Shown piece by piece: positions 8,340-22,274 of a stretch of 64,000 nucleotides of DNA (the stretch's first letter is position 1; every line of letters begins with the position of its first letter). Both the position numbers and the translations under genes were made by a program. Source of the stretch: UBA7985 sp002711265 (GTDB lineage Bacteria; Pseudomonadota; Alphaproteobacteria; UBA7985); contig CBFIBS010000016.1 in assembly GCA_965660945.1 (NCBI GenBank), forward strand, positions 4,144-68,143, given 5' to 3'. The notes beneath the pieces are model-generated. The model ran no database searches. It was not told the origin of the DNA and saw nothing but the letters and a program-made list of their open reading frames with translations.

Positions 8340-10571
8340 CTAGAGCGCCGTATCATCGTAGTAGACCGTCGAGTCGGAAGCGCCGCCCACCAGCAGGTCG
8401 TCGGCGAGGTTACCCTGTTCCACCGAGGCCAGTTCGTACCAGGTCGGCAGCCCCAGCAGGGCCGCGGCCCCATCGGTGACGTCGAGGGTGAACAGTAGCG
8501 TCGCGGTGGCGAAACCATCCTGCAGGTCGTAGATCCGCACTTGGTCATCGCCGCTGTCCAGAACCGCAAGCTCCGGGTCCGGATTATCGTCGAAATCGGC
8601 AATCAAGATATCGGTGATGTTATCACCGCCAGTGATCAGTGCCGAGCGTTCGAGATCGAGGCTGTTACCGTCGGCCTGAAACACGTCCACGCGGTTATCG
8701 CGGGCGGCGAACACTGTGTCGCGGTGGCTGGCCAGAGCCACAAAATCGCCAAGCTTGAGGTCGACGCGGTCGGCGGTACGCGGGTCGATGTAGGCCAGAT
8801 CGCCGTCATCGATGGCGACCATGAAATCAGTGCTGACGGAGATGTAAGCCTCCTCGACAACGACGGCATCCTGCGCGCCGTCGAGCAGGAAAGCGTTCTC
8901 GACCTTCCCGGCGTAGCTGCCGGTCAGGATGACGATGCTGTCCTGTCCGCCGTCGTTGCCGACAAACAAGTCGAGCCTGCCATCGCCACTGAACTCACCG
9001 GCTGTCACCCGCTCAAGGCTGCCGCTTGGGTCCAGGCTGTCGTCGCCGTCGCCCTCCTGCAGCAGCAGCTTGCGCGTGAAGGCACCCGCGCCATCGCTGC
9101 CCCAGACTTCGAGAATATTGGTGCTGTCGTTCTCGCTCACGAGTGCCACGTCCAACTGGCCATCGAGATCAAAGTCCGCAACTGCAAGATCGGCGTAGTC
9201 GGTTCCCGCGGTGCCGAAACTGGTTCCTGTGTATCCGCCCTGACCATTGAGCTCGGTCACCCGGACGGTCGATGAGCCGTCGATGCTGAGCACCAGATTG
9301 TCGCCGCTGGCATCAGCACCCAGACCCGCTGCGGCCATGCCAGGCAGCTGGTTGGTGCCCGACTGAGTCAGACGCGCCATGTCGTGCGCCTCCCTGTAGC
9401 CGAGCACCGCGTCGTCGCTGACGTCGTTCTGCAGGGCGAAGACGAGTTGCTGCACCGTGCTATGGCCCTTGCTATCGGTGGCGGTGAGTTGGAGTTGCAG
9501 GCTGTTGTCACCATGCAGAGCGTAGGTGCCGTCAGCGTCACCCGTGACGGCCGAGAAGTCCGGGCGGCTTGCGGCCGGATTGCCGGGCAGGGTCGGGGTT
9601 GCGCCGGTGTAGCTGAGTTCACCGCTGTGTTCATCGTAAGTAAAGCGCTGGGCGTCCGGGCCGCCGCTGATCTCAAAGCGGACGGCGTCCTGCTGCGGAT
9701 CGACGGCTGAAACGGTGGCGAATACGCCGGTACGGCTCTCTTCGACGTGGACCAGATTGCTGCTGGTAAATCGCGGGGCGTCGGGGTCGGTGGTGAAGCT
9801 GTCGTCCGTGCCCCCTTGCGTGCTGTAGCCGATGCCGCCGCCGCTGCCTCCGGTGTCGACCCGCCCGCCAGAGGCCTGCGCGGGCAAGGTTGCCAAAGCG
9901 GCGCCAAGCCCGGCCAGCCCGCCAAGGCTGAGCGCGAGCAGGCCGTGGTCGACACCGACCCCGCTGATTGGGGGCGGGGTTGCCGACGCATAGGATGTTG
10001 ATACTGAGGCGAGTGCGGACGCAGAAGACGTTAAAAGGGCAGGTGCAGACCCGGAAATCAGGATCGGCTCACCCGCCGCAGACATCGACACTGGCGCCGG
10101 AACTGAGAGCGGAACTGGCAGGGCGACCGAAACCGGTGCAGGCATGGTCACGGGCGTGGGCTGAGTGACCGCCTCGGCGGCAGCCGGCATGAGGCCGGGT
10201 GCGGGTACGGGTGCGGGTGCAGCGGCGAAGGGGCCGGGTATGAGCACCTCGCCCGGCGTGCCGGTCCCTGCGGTCGTGGGAAAGCTATGGGCGTGGTTGG
10301 GGCCGATGGGGGATTGTGTCAGGGGGTTGTGGCTGTGGGTCAGCCCGCTCTGATGGCTGTGCACCGCGCCCAGCAGCGTCTGCCCGATGATGATCCCGGA
10401 ACCATCACCGCCAAAGTCGATATCGGTCTGTGACTGAGCCGCGGCGGTTGCCGCCGGCGTCACGCCAGCGAACGTGCTGGCCGACGATATAAGCGCGCGA
10501 CGATGAACGGGCTTAGGGCTGGCCCGAAACGAAAGGGCAGCGGGCGACATCAAAGGGCGAGCGGAACGCAT
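8340..10571 (-). CDS. Large Ala/Pro-rich protein with cadherin-like and FG-GAP-type repeats
   Basis: A 743-residue, probably exported protein in three parts. The N-terminal 230 residues are a low-complexity Ala/Pro/Val-rich and partly His-rich region ending in a hydrophobic stretch (LLALSLGGLAGLGAAL). Next is a cadherin/VCBS-like beta domain (around 260-380). The C-terminal half has several repeats with calcium-type acidic loops such as VADFDLDGQLDVALV and GEFSGDGRLDLFVG, typical of FG-GAP/integrin-like blades. No classic signal peptide is seen; an RR motif near residue 24 is followed by an apolar stretch. Export could be Tat or type I, but no transporter genes are adjacent. Function is unknown, possibly adhesion or surface display. 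Confidence 0.7.
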   Translation of the reverse strand: MRSARPLMSPAALSFRASPKPVHRRALISSASTFAGVTPAATAAAQSQTDIDFGGDGSGIIIGQTLLGAVHSHQSGLTHSHNPLTQSPIGPNHAHSFPTTAGTGTPGEVLIPGPFAAAPAPVPAPGLMPAAAEAVTQPTPVTMPAPVSVALPVPLSVPAPVSMSAAGEPILISGSAPALLTSSASALASVSTSYASATPPPISGVGVDHGLLALSLGGLAGLGAALATLPAQASGGRVDTGGSGGGIGYSTQGGTDDSFTTDPDAPRFTSSNLVHVEESRTGVFATVSAVDPQQDAVRFEISGGPDAQRFTYDEHSGELSYTGATPTLPGNPAASRPDFSAVTGDADGTYALHGDNSLQLQLTATDSKGHSTVQQLVFALQNDVSDDAVLGYREAHDMARLTQSGTNQLPGMAAAGLGADASGDNLVLSIDGSSTVRVTELNGQGGYTGTSFGTAGTDYADLAVADFDLDGQLDVALVSENDSTNILEVWGSDGAGAFTRKLLLQEGDGDDSLDPSGSLERVTAGEFSGDGRLDLFVGNDGGQDSIVILTGSYAGKVENAFLLDGAQDAVVVEEAYISVSTDFMVAIDDGDLAYIDPRTADRVDLKLGDFVALASHRDTVFAARDNRVDVFQADGNSLDLERSALITGGDNITDILIADFDDNPDPELAVLDSGDDQVRIYDLQDGFATATLLFTLDVTDGAAALLGLPTWYELASVEQGNLADDLLVGGASDSTVYYDDTAL

Positions 10572-10765
10572 GGGCCGTCTCCGGAAATAGGGCGGCGCTG
10601 CGGGGCGTTTCGGCGGTGGGCCGAGAGTGCGGCGCGCGCGATGAAATGGCGTATCCCTGAAGCTCAGGGCGGTTCAAAAAACGGGTCGTATCAAAAACGG
10701 GTCGGCTACGGCGCCAGACAAATTCAGGCGCAATAATCACACAATACACGACTTTTTTTCAAATT

Positions 10766-11887
<1,122 letters not shown>

Positions 11888-12126
11888 GTCTTGGATCCTC
11901 GGACAGGGGTAATGACGCACACACCTAGAACCATGCGCCCGCGCCTGTCGCTAAAATTCGTTTCACAATTGCGTAAGGGCGCCGTCGCCTTTGCTTGGCG
12001 CCGGGTTGAGGGTTTATCCGGCGCTTGGGCGCAAATGGCGCAGGGATTGCTAAAGACCTGATCACGGCAAACCGTGCGTTGCAAAAAGCAATTGGACGGG
12101 AATTTACGCGGGTATACTTGGGCTCT

Positions 12127-12609
12127 ATGGACTTGGTTCGTCGCACTTGGATGCAGGACTTTCGCCTCGCTATCGGCGTGGCAGCGGTGGTGCTGCTCAT
12201 GACCGGCTCGGTGTTGCTGGGTCTGCGCTGGGATCTATCGGAGGGCCCCGCAGCGACGCAGGAGCCATTGCTTGCCAACGACAGTCCGGCTTTTGACGAA
12301 GCTGCGCTGGCCTTGCTGCACGATCCCGCGTGGCATCAGCTGCTTTACCGCATCACGGTCGTGGATTTCTGCGGGCAGCAGACCTGGCACGTGCGCGAGG
12401 GCTACCGCATCAACCGCAATCGGCTGCAAGCAGACCGGCCGATCTCGATCGCCCGGGCTGCTGAAATCCGCAGCGAAGCCATTTCGCTGGTCGAGCGGCA
12501 GATGAATCAGGGCGGGGTGCAGAACTACGCCTACTGGTGCTCGGTCCGGGGTGGTGCCGCGGCGAGCCACTTCCGTTCGGTGTGGTCGCAGTCGATGGCC
12601 CGCACCTGA
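12127..12609 (+). CDS. Membrane-anchored protein of unknown function
   Basis: A 160-residue protein with one N-terminal membrane segment (LAIGVAAVVLLMTGSVLLGL, about residues 13-32) and a soluble remainder that probably faces the periplasm. Two cysteines (FCGQ and WCSV) could form a disulfide. I do not recognise the family. The frame is open 34 codons upstream, but the ATG at 12127 places the hydrophobic anchor at the usual distance from the start. The 237-bp spacer before it, shared with the divergent DUF3179 gene, shows nothing else I can identify. Confidence 0.55.
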   Translation: MDLVRRTWMQDFRLAIGVAAVVLLMTGSVLLGLRWDLSEGPAATQEPLLANDSPAFDEAALALLHDPAWHQLLYRITVVDFCGQQTWHVREGYRINRNRLQADRPISIARAAEIRSEAISLVERQMNQGGVQNYAYWCSVRGGAAASHFRSVWSQSMART

Positions 12610-12635
12610 GCGCCGTAGCGCTGACCGATGGCGCG

Positions 12636-14744
12636 TCAGCCCGCCTCCAGAAACGCAATCGCCTGCTCGCGCTCGAACAGATAGAGCAAGGTCCGCAGCG
12701 CTTCGCCGCGCGGTCCTGCGAGATCGGGTATTTTGTTCAGGGTCAGCTGCGCGTCGCGCTGCGCAATCTCCAGCAGGTCATTGTGCTCGGGCAGGGTGGC
12801 GAAGTTCATATCCGGTAGCCCGGATTGTCGCGTGCCCATCACGTCCCCGGCACCACGCAGGCGCAGGTCTTCTTCGGCGATGACGAAGCCATCGTTGCTC
12901 TCACGCATGATCGACAGACGCGAGCGCGCGGTTTCGCCCAGCGGCGCGGTGTAGAGCAGCAGGCAGGTCGAAGCCTTGGTGCCGCGTCCGATGCGCCCGC
13001 GCAACTGGTGCAGCTGGGCCAGACCAAAGCGCTCCGCGTGTTCGATCACCATGACCGTGGCGTTGGGGACGTCGACCCCGACTTCGACCACTGTGGTGGC
13101 CACGAGAACATCCAGCTCGTGCGCCTTGAACCGGCGCATGACGGCGTCCTTTTCCTCAGCCTTCATACGGCCGTGGACCAGCCCGACGCGGGGGCCGAAC
13201 ATCTCCTGCAGCATGGCGTGGCGGTCTTCGGCGGCGGTGAGCCGGGTGACTTCGGTTTCCTCGACCAGAGGACAGATCCAGTAGGCCTGATCGCCGGCTT
13301 CGATCGTCCGACGCAGGGCGAGGGCGACATCGCCCCACTGGTCTTGAGGCTTGACGATGGTCTTGATCGGCTGGCGGCCCGCGGGCTTGTGCAGCAGCTT
13401 TGAAATATCGAGATCGCCATAGAGCGCGAGGACCAGCGAGCGCGGGATCGGCGTCGCTGACATCAGTAGCATGTGCGGGGCTTCGCCCTTCTGGCCCAGC
13501 GCCAGACGCTGGTGGACGCCAAAGCGGTGCTGTTCGTCGATGATGACCAGGCCGAGGTTGCGGAAACTGACGCCCTCCTGAAACAAGGCGTGGGTACCGA
13601 TCAGCACCTTGATCGCGCCCTCGGCACAGCCCGCGAGCACGGGCTTGCGCGCGGCGGCTTTGTCCCGCCCGGTCAGGATATCGACCCGGACGCCGACCTT
13701 GTGCAGCGCGTCGAACAGGTTGGCATGAAGCTGCCGGGCGAGGATTTCCGTGGGCGCCATGATCGCCACCTGTGCCCCGGCCTCGACCGCGACCAGTGCC
13801 GAGAACAGCGCGACCATGGTCTTGCCGCTGCCGACGTCGCCCATGATCAGCCGCATCATCCGCTGGCTGCGCCCCATGTCCGAGCGCACCGCGTCGATGG
13901 CCTCTTCCTGGCTGTCGGTGAGGGTGAAGGGCAGGGCGGCGCGCACCTGTGTGCTCAGGCTGCCGTCGCCGCTGAGTGCGGTGCCGCCCCGGCGTCGCCC
14001 GCGTTCACGCACGATCATCAGCGACAGCTGCTGGGCGAGCAGTTCGTCGTAGGCCAGCCGCCGCAGGGCATCGGTGCGCAGGCGCTGATCGGGGACAGGG
14101 CCTGCGCTTACCTCCGGGGCGCCATCGGCGCGAAAGTGCAGAGCGTTGATTGAAGTCTGCCAACCCGGCCACTTTTGTTGCTGCTGCAGGCTGGGGTCTG
14201 CCCATTCAGGCAGCGTCGGCGCCTGCTCCAGCGCGGCGTTGAGGGCCTTGTTCCAGACCCGGCTGGTTAGCCCCTGCGTCAGCGGATAGATCGGCTCGAT
14301 CCGGGGGATGCTGTCAATCTCCTCGGGCGGAACCATGTAGTCCGGGTGGGTCATCTGCCAGTTGCCGTTGAAACGGGCGAGCTTGCCGGAGACAACGCGG
14401 TCTGCGCGGGGCGGGAGCTGTCCCTCCAGCCAGGCACCGCGCGCGTTGAAGAACACCAGCTGCACCGGAATATCTCCGGCGAGCGCGTTGACGCGGTAGG
14501 GCGCCTTGGGGACGCGCGGGGCGGCGTGCTGCAAAATCAGCAGCGGCAGGGTAACCAGCTGATCTTCGTAGAGGTCGCTAGGGGCATCGATCCGGGTCCG
14601 CTGCTGCACCCGATGGGGCTGGGCGCGGAGCACGTCCCACAGGTGCGGCCCCGCGATCCGCTCGATCAGCGCGGCCGACTTCGGACCGATCCCCTGCAGG
14701 TCAGTAACGGGTGAAAACAGGGGATTGAGGATTGCGGGCCGCAC
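12636..14744 (-). CDS. recG: ATP-dependent DNA helicase RecG
   Basis: This 702-residue helicase remodels stalled replication forks and branched recombination intermediates. The N-terminal wedge domain begins with the helix-hairpin-helix-like LQGIGPKSAALIER. The helicase core has Walker A GDVGSGKT (about residues 302-309), motif II as DEQH (IIDEQHRFG, about 400), the SATPIPR motif III, and motif VI in QLRGRIGRG. Length matches the family. It is divergent from sdhE with a 50-bp gap, an order often seen in alphaproteobacteria together with mfd. Confidence 0.97.
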   Translation of the reverse strand: MRPAILNPLFSPVTDLQGIGPKSAALIERIAGPHLWDVLRAQPHRVQQRTRIDAPSDLYEDQLVTLPLLILQHAAPRVPKAPYRVNALAGDIPVQLVFFNARGAWLEGQLPPRADRVVSGKLARFNGNWQMTHPDYMVPPEEIDSIPRIEPIYPLTQGLTSRVWNKALNAALEQAPTLPEWADPSLQQQQKWPGWQTSINALHFRADGAPEVSAGPVPDQRLRTDALRRLAYDELLAQQLSLMIVRERGRRRGGTALSGDGSLSTQVRAALPFTLTDSQEEAIDAVRSDMGRSQRMMRLIMGDVGSGKTMVALFSALVAVEAGAQVAIMAPTEILARQLHANLFDALHKVGVRVDILTGRDKAAARKPVLAGCAEGAIKVLIGTHALFQEGVSFRNLGLVIIDEQHRFGVHQRLALGQKGEAPHMLLMSATPIPRSLVLALYGDLDISKLLHKPAGRQPIKTIVKPQDQWGDVALALRRTIEAGDQAYWICPLVEETEVTRLTAAEDRHAMLQEMFGPRVGLVHGRMKAEEKDAVMRRFKAHELDVLVATTVVEVGVDVPNATVMVIEHAERFGLAQLHQLRGRIGRGTKASTCLLLYTAPLGETARSRLSIMRESNDGFVIAEEDLRLRGAGDVMGTRQSGLPDMNFATLPEHNDLLEIAQRDAQLTLNKIPDLAGPRGEALRTLLYLFEREQAIAFLEAG

Positions 14745-14794
14745 GCTAGCTTTCCTGACAGTGAAAACAGGTTACCGGGGACTTTAGAACCAGC

Positions 14795-15073
14795 ATGGAT
14801 TACGAGCAACGGCGCAAGCGCGCTCTCTGGCGCGCCGGCCATCGCGGCACACGGGAACTGGACCTGCTGATGAGTCAGTTTGTCCGCGACTTTCTGCCCC
14901 CTGATGCCGCCGCAGGCGATGCCGATGCGCTCGACCGCATGGCACAGATCGAGCAACTGCAGGGGGTCAACGACCCTGACGTGCAGGAATGGTTGCAGCG
15001 TCCTGACAGCATTCCAGCCGAGCTTCCCGAGCCCTTGCTTTCCGCGCTCCGATCGTTTGAGTACCGGCTGTAA
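14795..15073 (+). CDS. sdhE: Succinate dehydrogenase flavinylation factor SdhE
   Basis: A 92-residue, single-domain helical protein of the Sdh5/SdhE/YgfY family, which promotes covalent attachment of FAD to the succinate dehydrogenase flavoprotein. The diagnostic RGxxE motif is present (RGTRELDLLM, residues 18-27), with the downstream acidic and Trp-containing helix VQEWL. Size is normal. It is followed after 27 bp by mfd on the same strand, so the two are probably cotranscribed. The succinate dehydrogenase genes are not in the window. Confidence 0.92.
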   Translation: MDYEQRRKRALWRAGHRGTRELDLLMSQFVRDFLPPDAAAGDADALDRMAQIEQLQGVNDPDVQEWLQRPDSIPAELPEPLLSALRSFEYRL

Positions 15074-15100
15074 AGTCAGGATCGCAGCGTCGGACGCGGG

Positions 15101-18628
<3,528 letters not shown>

Positions 18629-18712
18629 GTCCAGAGATTTGCAACCAAGGGCCTTGCTGGCAGATGGAGCGTTTGTTCACTATATCTTACGGCGGAAGAT
18701 GGGGAGTTTCGA

Positions 18713-19222
18713 ATGCAACGCTTTCGTTCCTTGGTCGTTAGTATCTTCGCTGTGGTTGTCGCACTCAGCGCACCTGCGCAGCGGACTGCCGCTCAGGACG
18801 TGTTTATCACGGGTGAGGCCGGGATTGCCTGGCTCGGCTTTCCTGTGATTGGCGCTTCCTACGGAGTGCCTGCCTTCACGACGCGTTTTGGCGTCGGGAG
18901 CGCCTACGACCGGTTCGAGGTCGAGTTTGATTTGGGCGCCGTCACGGGGCTGGATGAATTCTTTTCCGACGGCATACTGCTCGTCCCATCCGTCGACATG
19001 CGCTACCTGTTTCGCGAGCCTGACCACAGTGTGCGCCCCTATGTCGGGGGTGGGGCGGACGTTGTTGTTGCCATCACCGACGGCATGGCCTTTGGCCTAC
19101 CTTGGGCGCACCTGACTTTGGGCCTGGATACAAAAATCTCTGACGATGCGTCGATTTACGTCGAGGCGCGCAACTACGCGCTCGAAAGCCAGCTGAGCGT
19201 CGGCACCAAGCTGAGCTTTTAG
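18713..19222 (+). CDS. Small outer-membrane beta-barrel protein
   Basis: The 169-residue protein begins with a clear signal peptide (residues 1-27, cut near TAAQ-DVF). The mature part is alternating beta-strand sequence ending in the aromatic terminal strand LSVGTKLSF, the mark of barrel proteins inserted by the BAM complex. About eight strands would fit, as in small OmpA/OmpW-like barrels. GGGGAG sits 7 nt before the ATG. Function is unknown; a structural or small-molecule role is possible. It is a monocistronic gene between mfd and the convergent moaE. Confidence 0.7.
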   Translation: MQRFRSLVVSIFAVVVALSAPAQRTAAQDVFITGEAGIAWLGFPVIGASYGVPAFTTRFGVGSAYDRFEVEFDLGAVTGLDEFFSDGILLVPSVDMRYLFREPDHSVRPYVGGGADVVVAITDGMAFGLPWAHLTLGLDTKISDDASIYVEARNYALESQLSVGTKLSF

Positions 19223-19255
19223 CGGACGCCTGCAGCCTCCTGCCTCAATGATGGT

Positions 19256-19735
19256 TCACCACTTGGCTGCGGCGCGATCGTCACCGTCCCGCGCCTCCAC
19301 CCATTTTGCCCCTCCCGAGCCATCGTCTTCGAGCTTCCAGAACGGTGCACGGGTCTTAAGGTAGTCCATGGTGAAGGCGGCGGCGTCAAAGGCGGCCTGA
19401 CGGTGCGCTGATGCGGCAATGACGCTGACGATGCGCTCGCCGGGGCGCATGCGGCCCACCCGGTGCAGGATGCTCAGCCCCAGCAGGGGCCAGCGTTGCC
19501 CGGCTTCCTGCCTGATATCTTCCAGCGCGCTTTCGGTCATGCCCGGATAGTGTTCGAGGCTCAGGCTGTCGTCCTGCCCCTGAGAGATCGCTCGCACGAG
19601 GCCGTCGAAGCTGCAGACCGCGCCGATGCCCGTGTTTCCCGCCGTAAGGCGGTCCTGTTCCGCCACGGGGTCGAGCGGCTCGGTGGTCACCAGCACGCGG
19701 CCGAGCAGGGTGTCTGTGGTTGAGTCAGCGGTCAT
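19256..19735 (-). CDS. moaE: Molybdopterin synthase catalytic subunit MoaE
   Basis: This 159-residue subunit, with MoaD, adds two sulfurs to cyclic pyranopterin monophosphate to make molybdopterin. Family landmarks are the FDGLVR strand, the LEHYPGMTESALEDI segment, HRVGRMRPGE, the HRQAAFDAAAF helix, the LKTRAPFWKLE active-site region with its lysine, and KWVEA near the C-terminus. Its ATG overlaps the moeA stop in an ATGA, so the two are translationally coupled. No moaD is present in the window. Confidence 0.93.
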   Translation of the reverse strand: MTADSTTDTLLGRVLVTTEPLDPVAEQDRLTAGNTGIGAVCSFDGLVRAISQGQDDSLSLEHYPGMTESALEDIRQEAGQRWPLLGLSILHRVGRMRPGERIVSVIAASAHRQAAFDAAAFTMDYLKTRAPFWKLEDDGSGGAKWVEARDGDDRAAAKW

Positions 19736-21039
19736 ACGGCACCCGCGTCGAGGTGTTCGAACCTGCCTGCGCTGAAGGTCCAGTCGAAGGCCGTGTACTG
19801 CCCAGTCTCGCCGGGCTCAACCGCGAGACGGTCGGATTCAAGCGCCACGTACCCGGTCGCCCAGGCGATGGATGAGAGAATACCGGCGCCCTCGCGCGGA
19901 AACTTTTCGGCGCGCAGCTGGCCCTCCGCGTCTGGGGCCACGCGCACCCGCACGTACTCAATCCGCTCGGGCTTCTTTCGATGGGCGAAGTCCAGCACCA
20001 CCGGCACCGCCAGCGGCCGTGGCAGCCCGCCTCCCTCCAGCACCCGCAACAGCGGCAGGGCCGCGACGTGGAACATCATCACCGCCGCCGCCGGATTGCC
20101 AGGCAGCCCGATCATTGGCGTATCGCCGAACCGACCCAGCGCCAGTGGTCGGCCGGGCTTGACCGCAAGGCGCCAGAACAGGATTTCACCGTGCCGTTCG
20201 AGCATATGCCGAACGACATCGTGATCCCCTGCCGAGACACCGCCGGACGTCAGGATTAGGTCAGCGGTGTCACTGGCCGCAGATAAGGCTGTCTCGAGGC
20301 GATCGGGATCATCGGGCAGGATGCCGAGATCGGTAACCATTGCGCCAGCGCGCTCCAATAGGCCACGGAGCGCATGCCGATTGCTGTCGAAGACCTGTCC
20401 CGGGGCAAGTGGCTGCCCGGGATCCCTGATTTCGTTGCCGGTCGAGAACAGCGCCACCTGTAGCCGGGGTAAAACAGTGACCGATTTCAGACCGACGCTG
20501 GCCAGGCGTCCGACGTCGGCCGGCCCGATGCGGTGTCCCGGTTGGAGCAGGGTATCGCCAACGCGGATGTCCTCGCCAGCCGCCCGCGCGTTGGCGCCGA
20601 CCTTGAGCCCGGGCGGCAGTTCGACCGCGGCACCATTGGCAGCGGTGTCGGGAAACACAACGTCTTCGTCCATGAACACCGTATCCGCGCCCGGCGGCAG
20701 CACCGCGCCGGTCAGGATGCGCCGGGCATGCCCGGGCGGCAGCGGCTCAGGGCTGTCGCCAGCGGCCGCGTAACCGTCGGTGGGTAGGGTCGTGACCCCG
20801 TCCGCGTGCAGGTCCGCAAAGCGCACGGCATAACCGTCGACGGCCGAATTAGGATGGGGCGGCACGGCCAGTACCGATTCGATCTTATGCGCGGCAAGGC
20901 GGTCAAGGGCGTCGTATAATGCTACTGAGTCGCCCTGCAGGTTTTCCCGCTTAAACTGTAGAGCTGCCTGAGAAAGTGCCTCGTCCAGCGGGACCAATCG
21001 ACCCCCGAACGCAAAACAATCATCGCGGAGTTGCGCCAC
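19732..21039 (-). CDS. moeA: Molybdopterin molybdenumtransferase MoeA
   Basis: The 435-residue enzyme inserts molybdate into adenylated molybdopterin to give active cofactor. It has the N-terminal NSAVDGYAVR motif, the GDTLLQPGHRIGP linker, the MogA-like domain with VALFSTGNEI and ILTSGGVSAGDHD, and the PVVVL-type C-terminal beta-barrel. I start at GTG 21039, which lies one base after the stop of the upstream cysteine desulfurase (TGAGGTG), an arrangement that implies coupled translation. The frame stays open 14 codons further into that gene. It ends in an ATGA overlap with moaE. Confidence 0.93.
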   Translation of the reverse strand: MAQLRDDCFAFGGRLVPLDEALSQAALQFKRENLQGDSVALYDALDRLAAHKIESVLAVPPHPNSAVDGYAVRFADLHADGVTTLPTDGYAAAGDSPEPLPPGHARRILTGAVLPPGADTVFMDEDVVFPDTAANGAAVELPPGLKVGANARAAGEDIRVGDTLLQPGHRIGPADVGRLASVGLKSVTVLPRLQVALFSTGNEIRDPGQPLAPGQVFDSNRHALRGLLERAGAMVTDLGILPDDPDRLETALSAASDTADLILTSGGVSAGDHDVVRHMLERHGEILFWRLAVKPGRPLALGRFGDTPMIGLPGNPAAAVMMFHVAALPLLRVLEGGGLPRPLAVPVVLDFAHRKKPERIEYVRVRVAPDAEGQLRAEKFPREGAGILSSIAWATGYVALESDRLAVEPGETGQYTAFDWTFSAGRFEHLDAGAV

Positions 21040-21040
21040 C

Positions 21041-22195
21041 TCAGGCCGCCTTGGCGCGAGCGGCGAGCAGCGCTTGCTCAAGGGCGACGAGGTCCGCCTC
21101 CGACGTGCCGCGTCCTAGCCCGATGCGCAGTGTTTGCTGGGCGAGGGTAGGGTCAATGCCCATGGCCGCCAAGACGTGACTTGGGGCGACGTCGTGGCTT
21201 GAGCAGGCTGAACCGCTGGAGACTGCGATGCCGTGGGCTGCCATGGCCGTGAACAGCGCGTCGCGTCTGATGTTGTGGAAACTTAGCGATAGGGTGCCGG
21301 GCAAACGTTGGTCCTTATCCCTTGGCCCGTTGAGGGTGTAGTGCAGTCCACTCCGGTCGAGGCGCTCGAACAGCGCTTCGCGCAGGCTGTGGTGGCGGGC
21401 TGTGGTTTCCGCTCGCGCCGCTTCAGCGAGGGAGACGGCGTGCCCCAGACCGACGATCAGCGGCATGGGCAGGGTACCCGCCCGGATCCCTCGTTCCTGC
21501 CCACCGCCGTAGACCAGAGGGGCCAACCGAACTCTTGGACGCCGGCGGACAAAGAGCGCACCAATGCCCATGGGACCGTAGAGCTTGTGTCCGGACAGCG
21601 ACAACAGGTCGACGTCCAGAGCCCGCACGTTGACCTCAATCTTGCCAACGGCCTGCGCGGCGTCGCTGTGCAACCACGCGCCAGCGGCGTGGGCGAGGGC
21701 CGCTGCTTCCGCGATCGGTTGGATTGTGCCAACCTCGTTGTTGGCGGTCATCAGGCAGACCAGTGCAGTTCGAGTGTCGAGGGCGGCTTCGAGTGCACTG
21801 AGGTCAGCCTGACCCTCGGCATTGACCGGTAGACGTACCACGTCGAACTCCTCCTCGGTCAGCGCATCAGCTGCACCAAGGACGCAAGAGTGCTCGGTCT
21901 CGAATACCAATACACGGTGGCGACCCTCATGTTTGGCCCGGAACCTTGCAGCGCCAAGTACGGCAATATTGTTGGCTTCGGTCGCGCCGGAGGTGAAGAC
22001 AATCTCCCGCGCTTCCGCACCGATAGCCCTCGCGATCTCCTGCCGTGCCGCCTCAACCCGGTCAGCAGCAGCCAGACCCCGCTGATGTTCAACAGAGGCT
22101 GGATTACCGAAACCTTCTGTCCACAGCGGCTGCATGATTTTTGCAACTTGCGGTAGGAGGGGCGTGGTTGCGTGATGGTCGAGATAGTGTTTCAT
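21041..22195 (-). CDS. Cysteine desulfurase (NifS/IscS family), in a molybdopterin operon
   Basis: A 384-residue PLP enzyme that takes sulfur from cysteine as a persulfide. It opens with YLDHHATTPLLP, has the PLP-lysine in LSLSGHKLYGP (Lys204), the TSGATEANN pyridoxal pocket, and the catalytic Cys331 in SSGSACSSH. Length fits the class I NifS/IscS group. It is the first gene of a three-gene operon with moeA and moaE and is not next to iscU or suf genes. A role in supplying sulfur for molybdopterin synthesis is therefore a fair inference, though it may also serve tRNA thiolation. Confidence 0.92.
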   Translation of the reverse strand: MKHYLDHHATTPLLPQVAKIMQPLWTEGFGNPASVEHQRGLAAADRVEAARQEIARAIGAEAREIVFTSGATEANNIAVLGAARFRAKHEGRHRVLVFETEHSCVLGAADALTEEEFDVVRLPVNAEGQADLSALEAALDTRTALVCLMTANNEVGTIQPIAEAAALAHAAGAWLHSDAAQAVGKIEVNVRALDVDLLSLSGHKLYGPMGIGALFVRRRPRVRLAPLVYGGGQERGIRAGTLPMPLIVGLGHAVSLAEAARAETTARHHSLREALFERLDRSGLHYTLNGPRDKDQRLPGTLSLSFHNIRRDALFTAMAAHGIAVSSGSACSSHDVAPSHVLAAMGIDPTLAQQTLRIGLGRGTSEADLVALEQALLAARAKAA

Positions 22196-22274
22196 TAAGT
22201 TGATTTGATTTCGTGTGGACTAACAACCGACGTATTTTGTCGGGCAGATTAGGCCTAAGTGCGAACCAAGGCCA

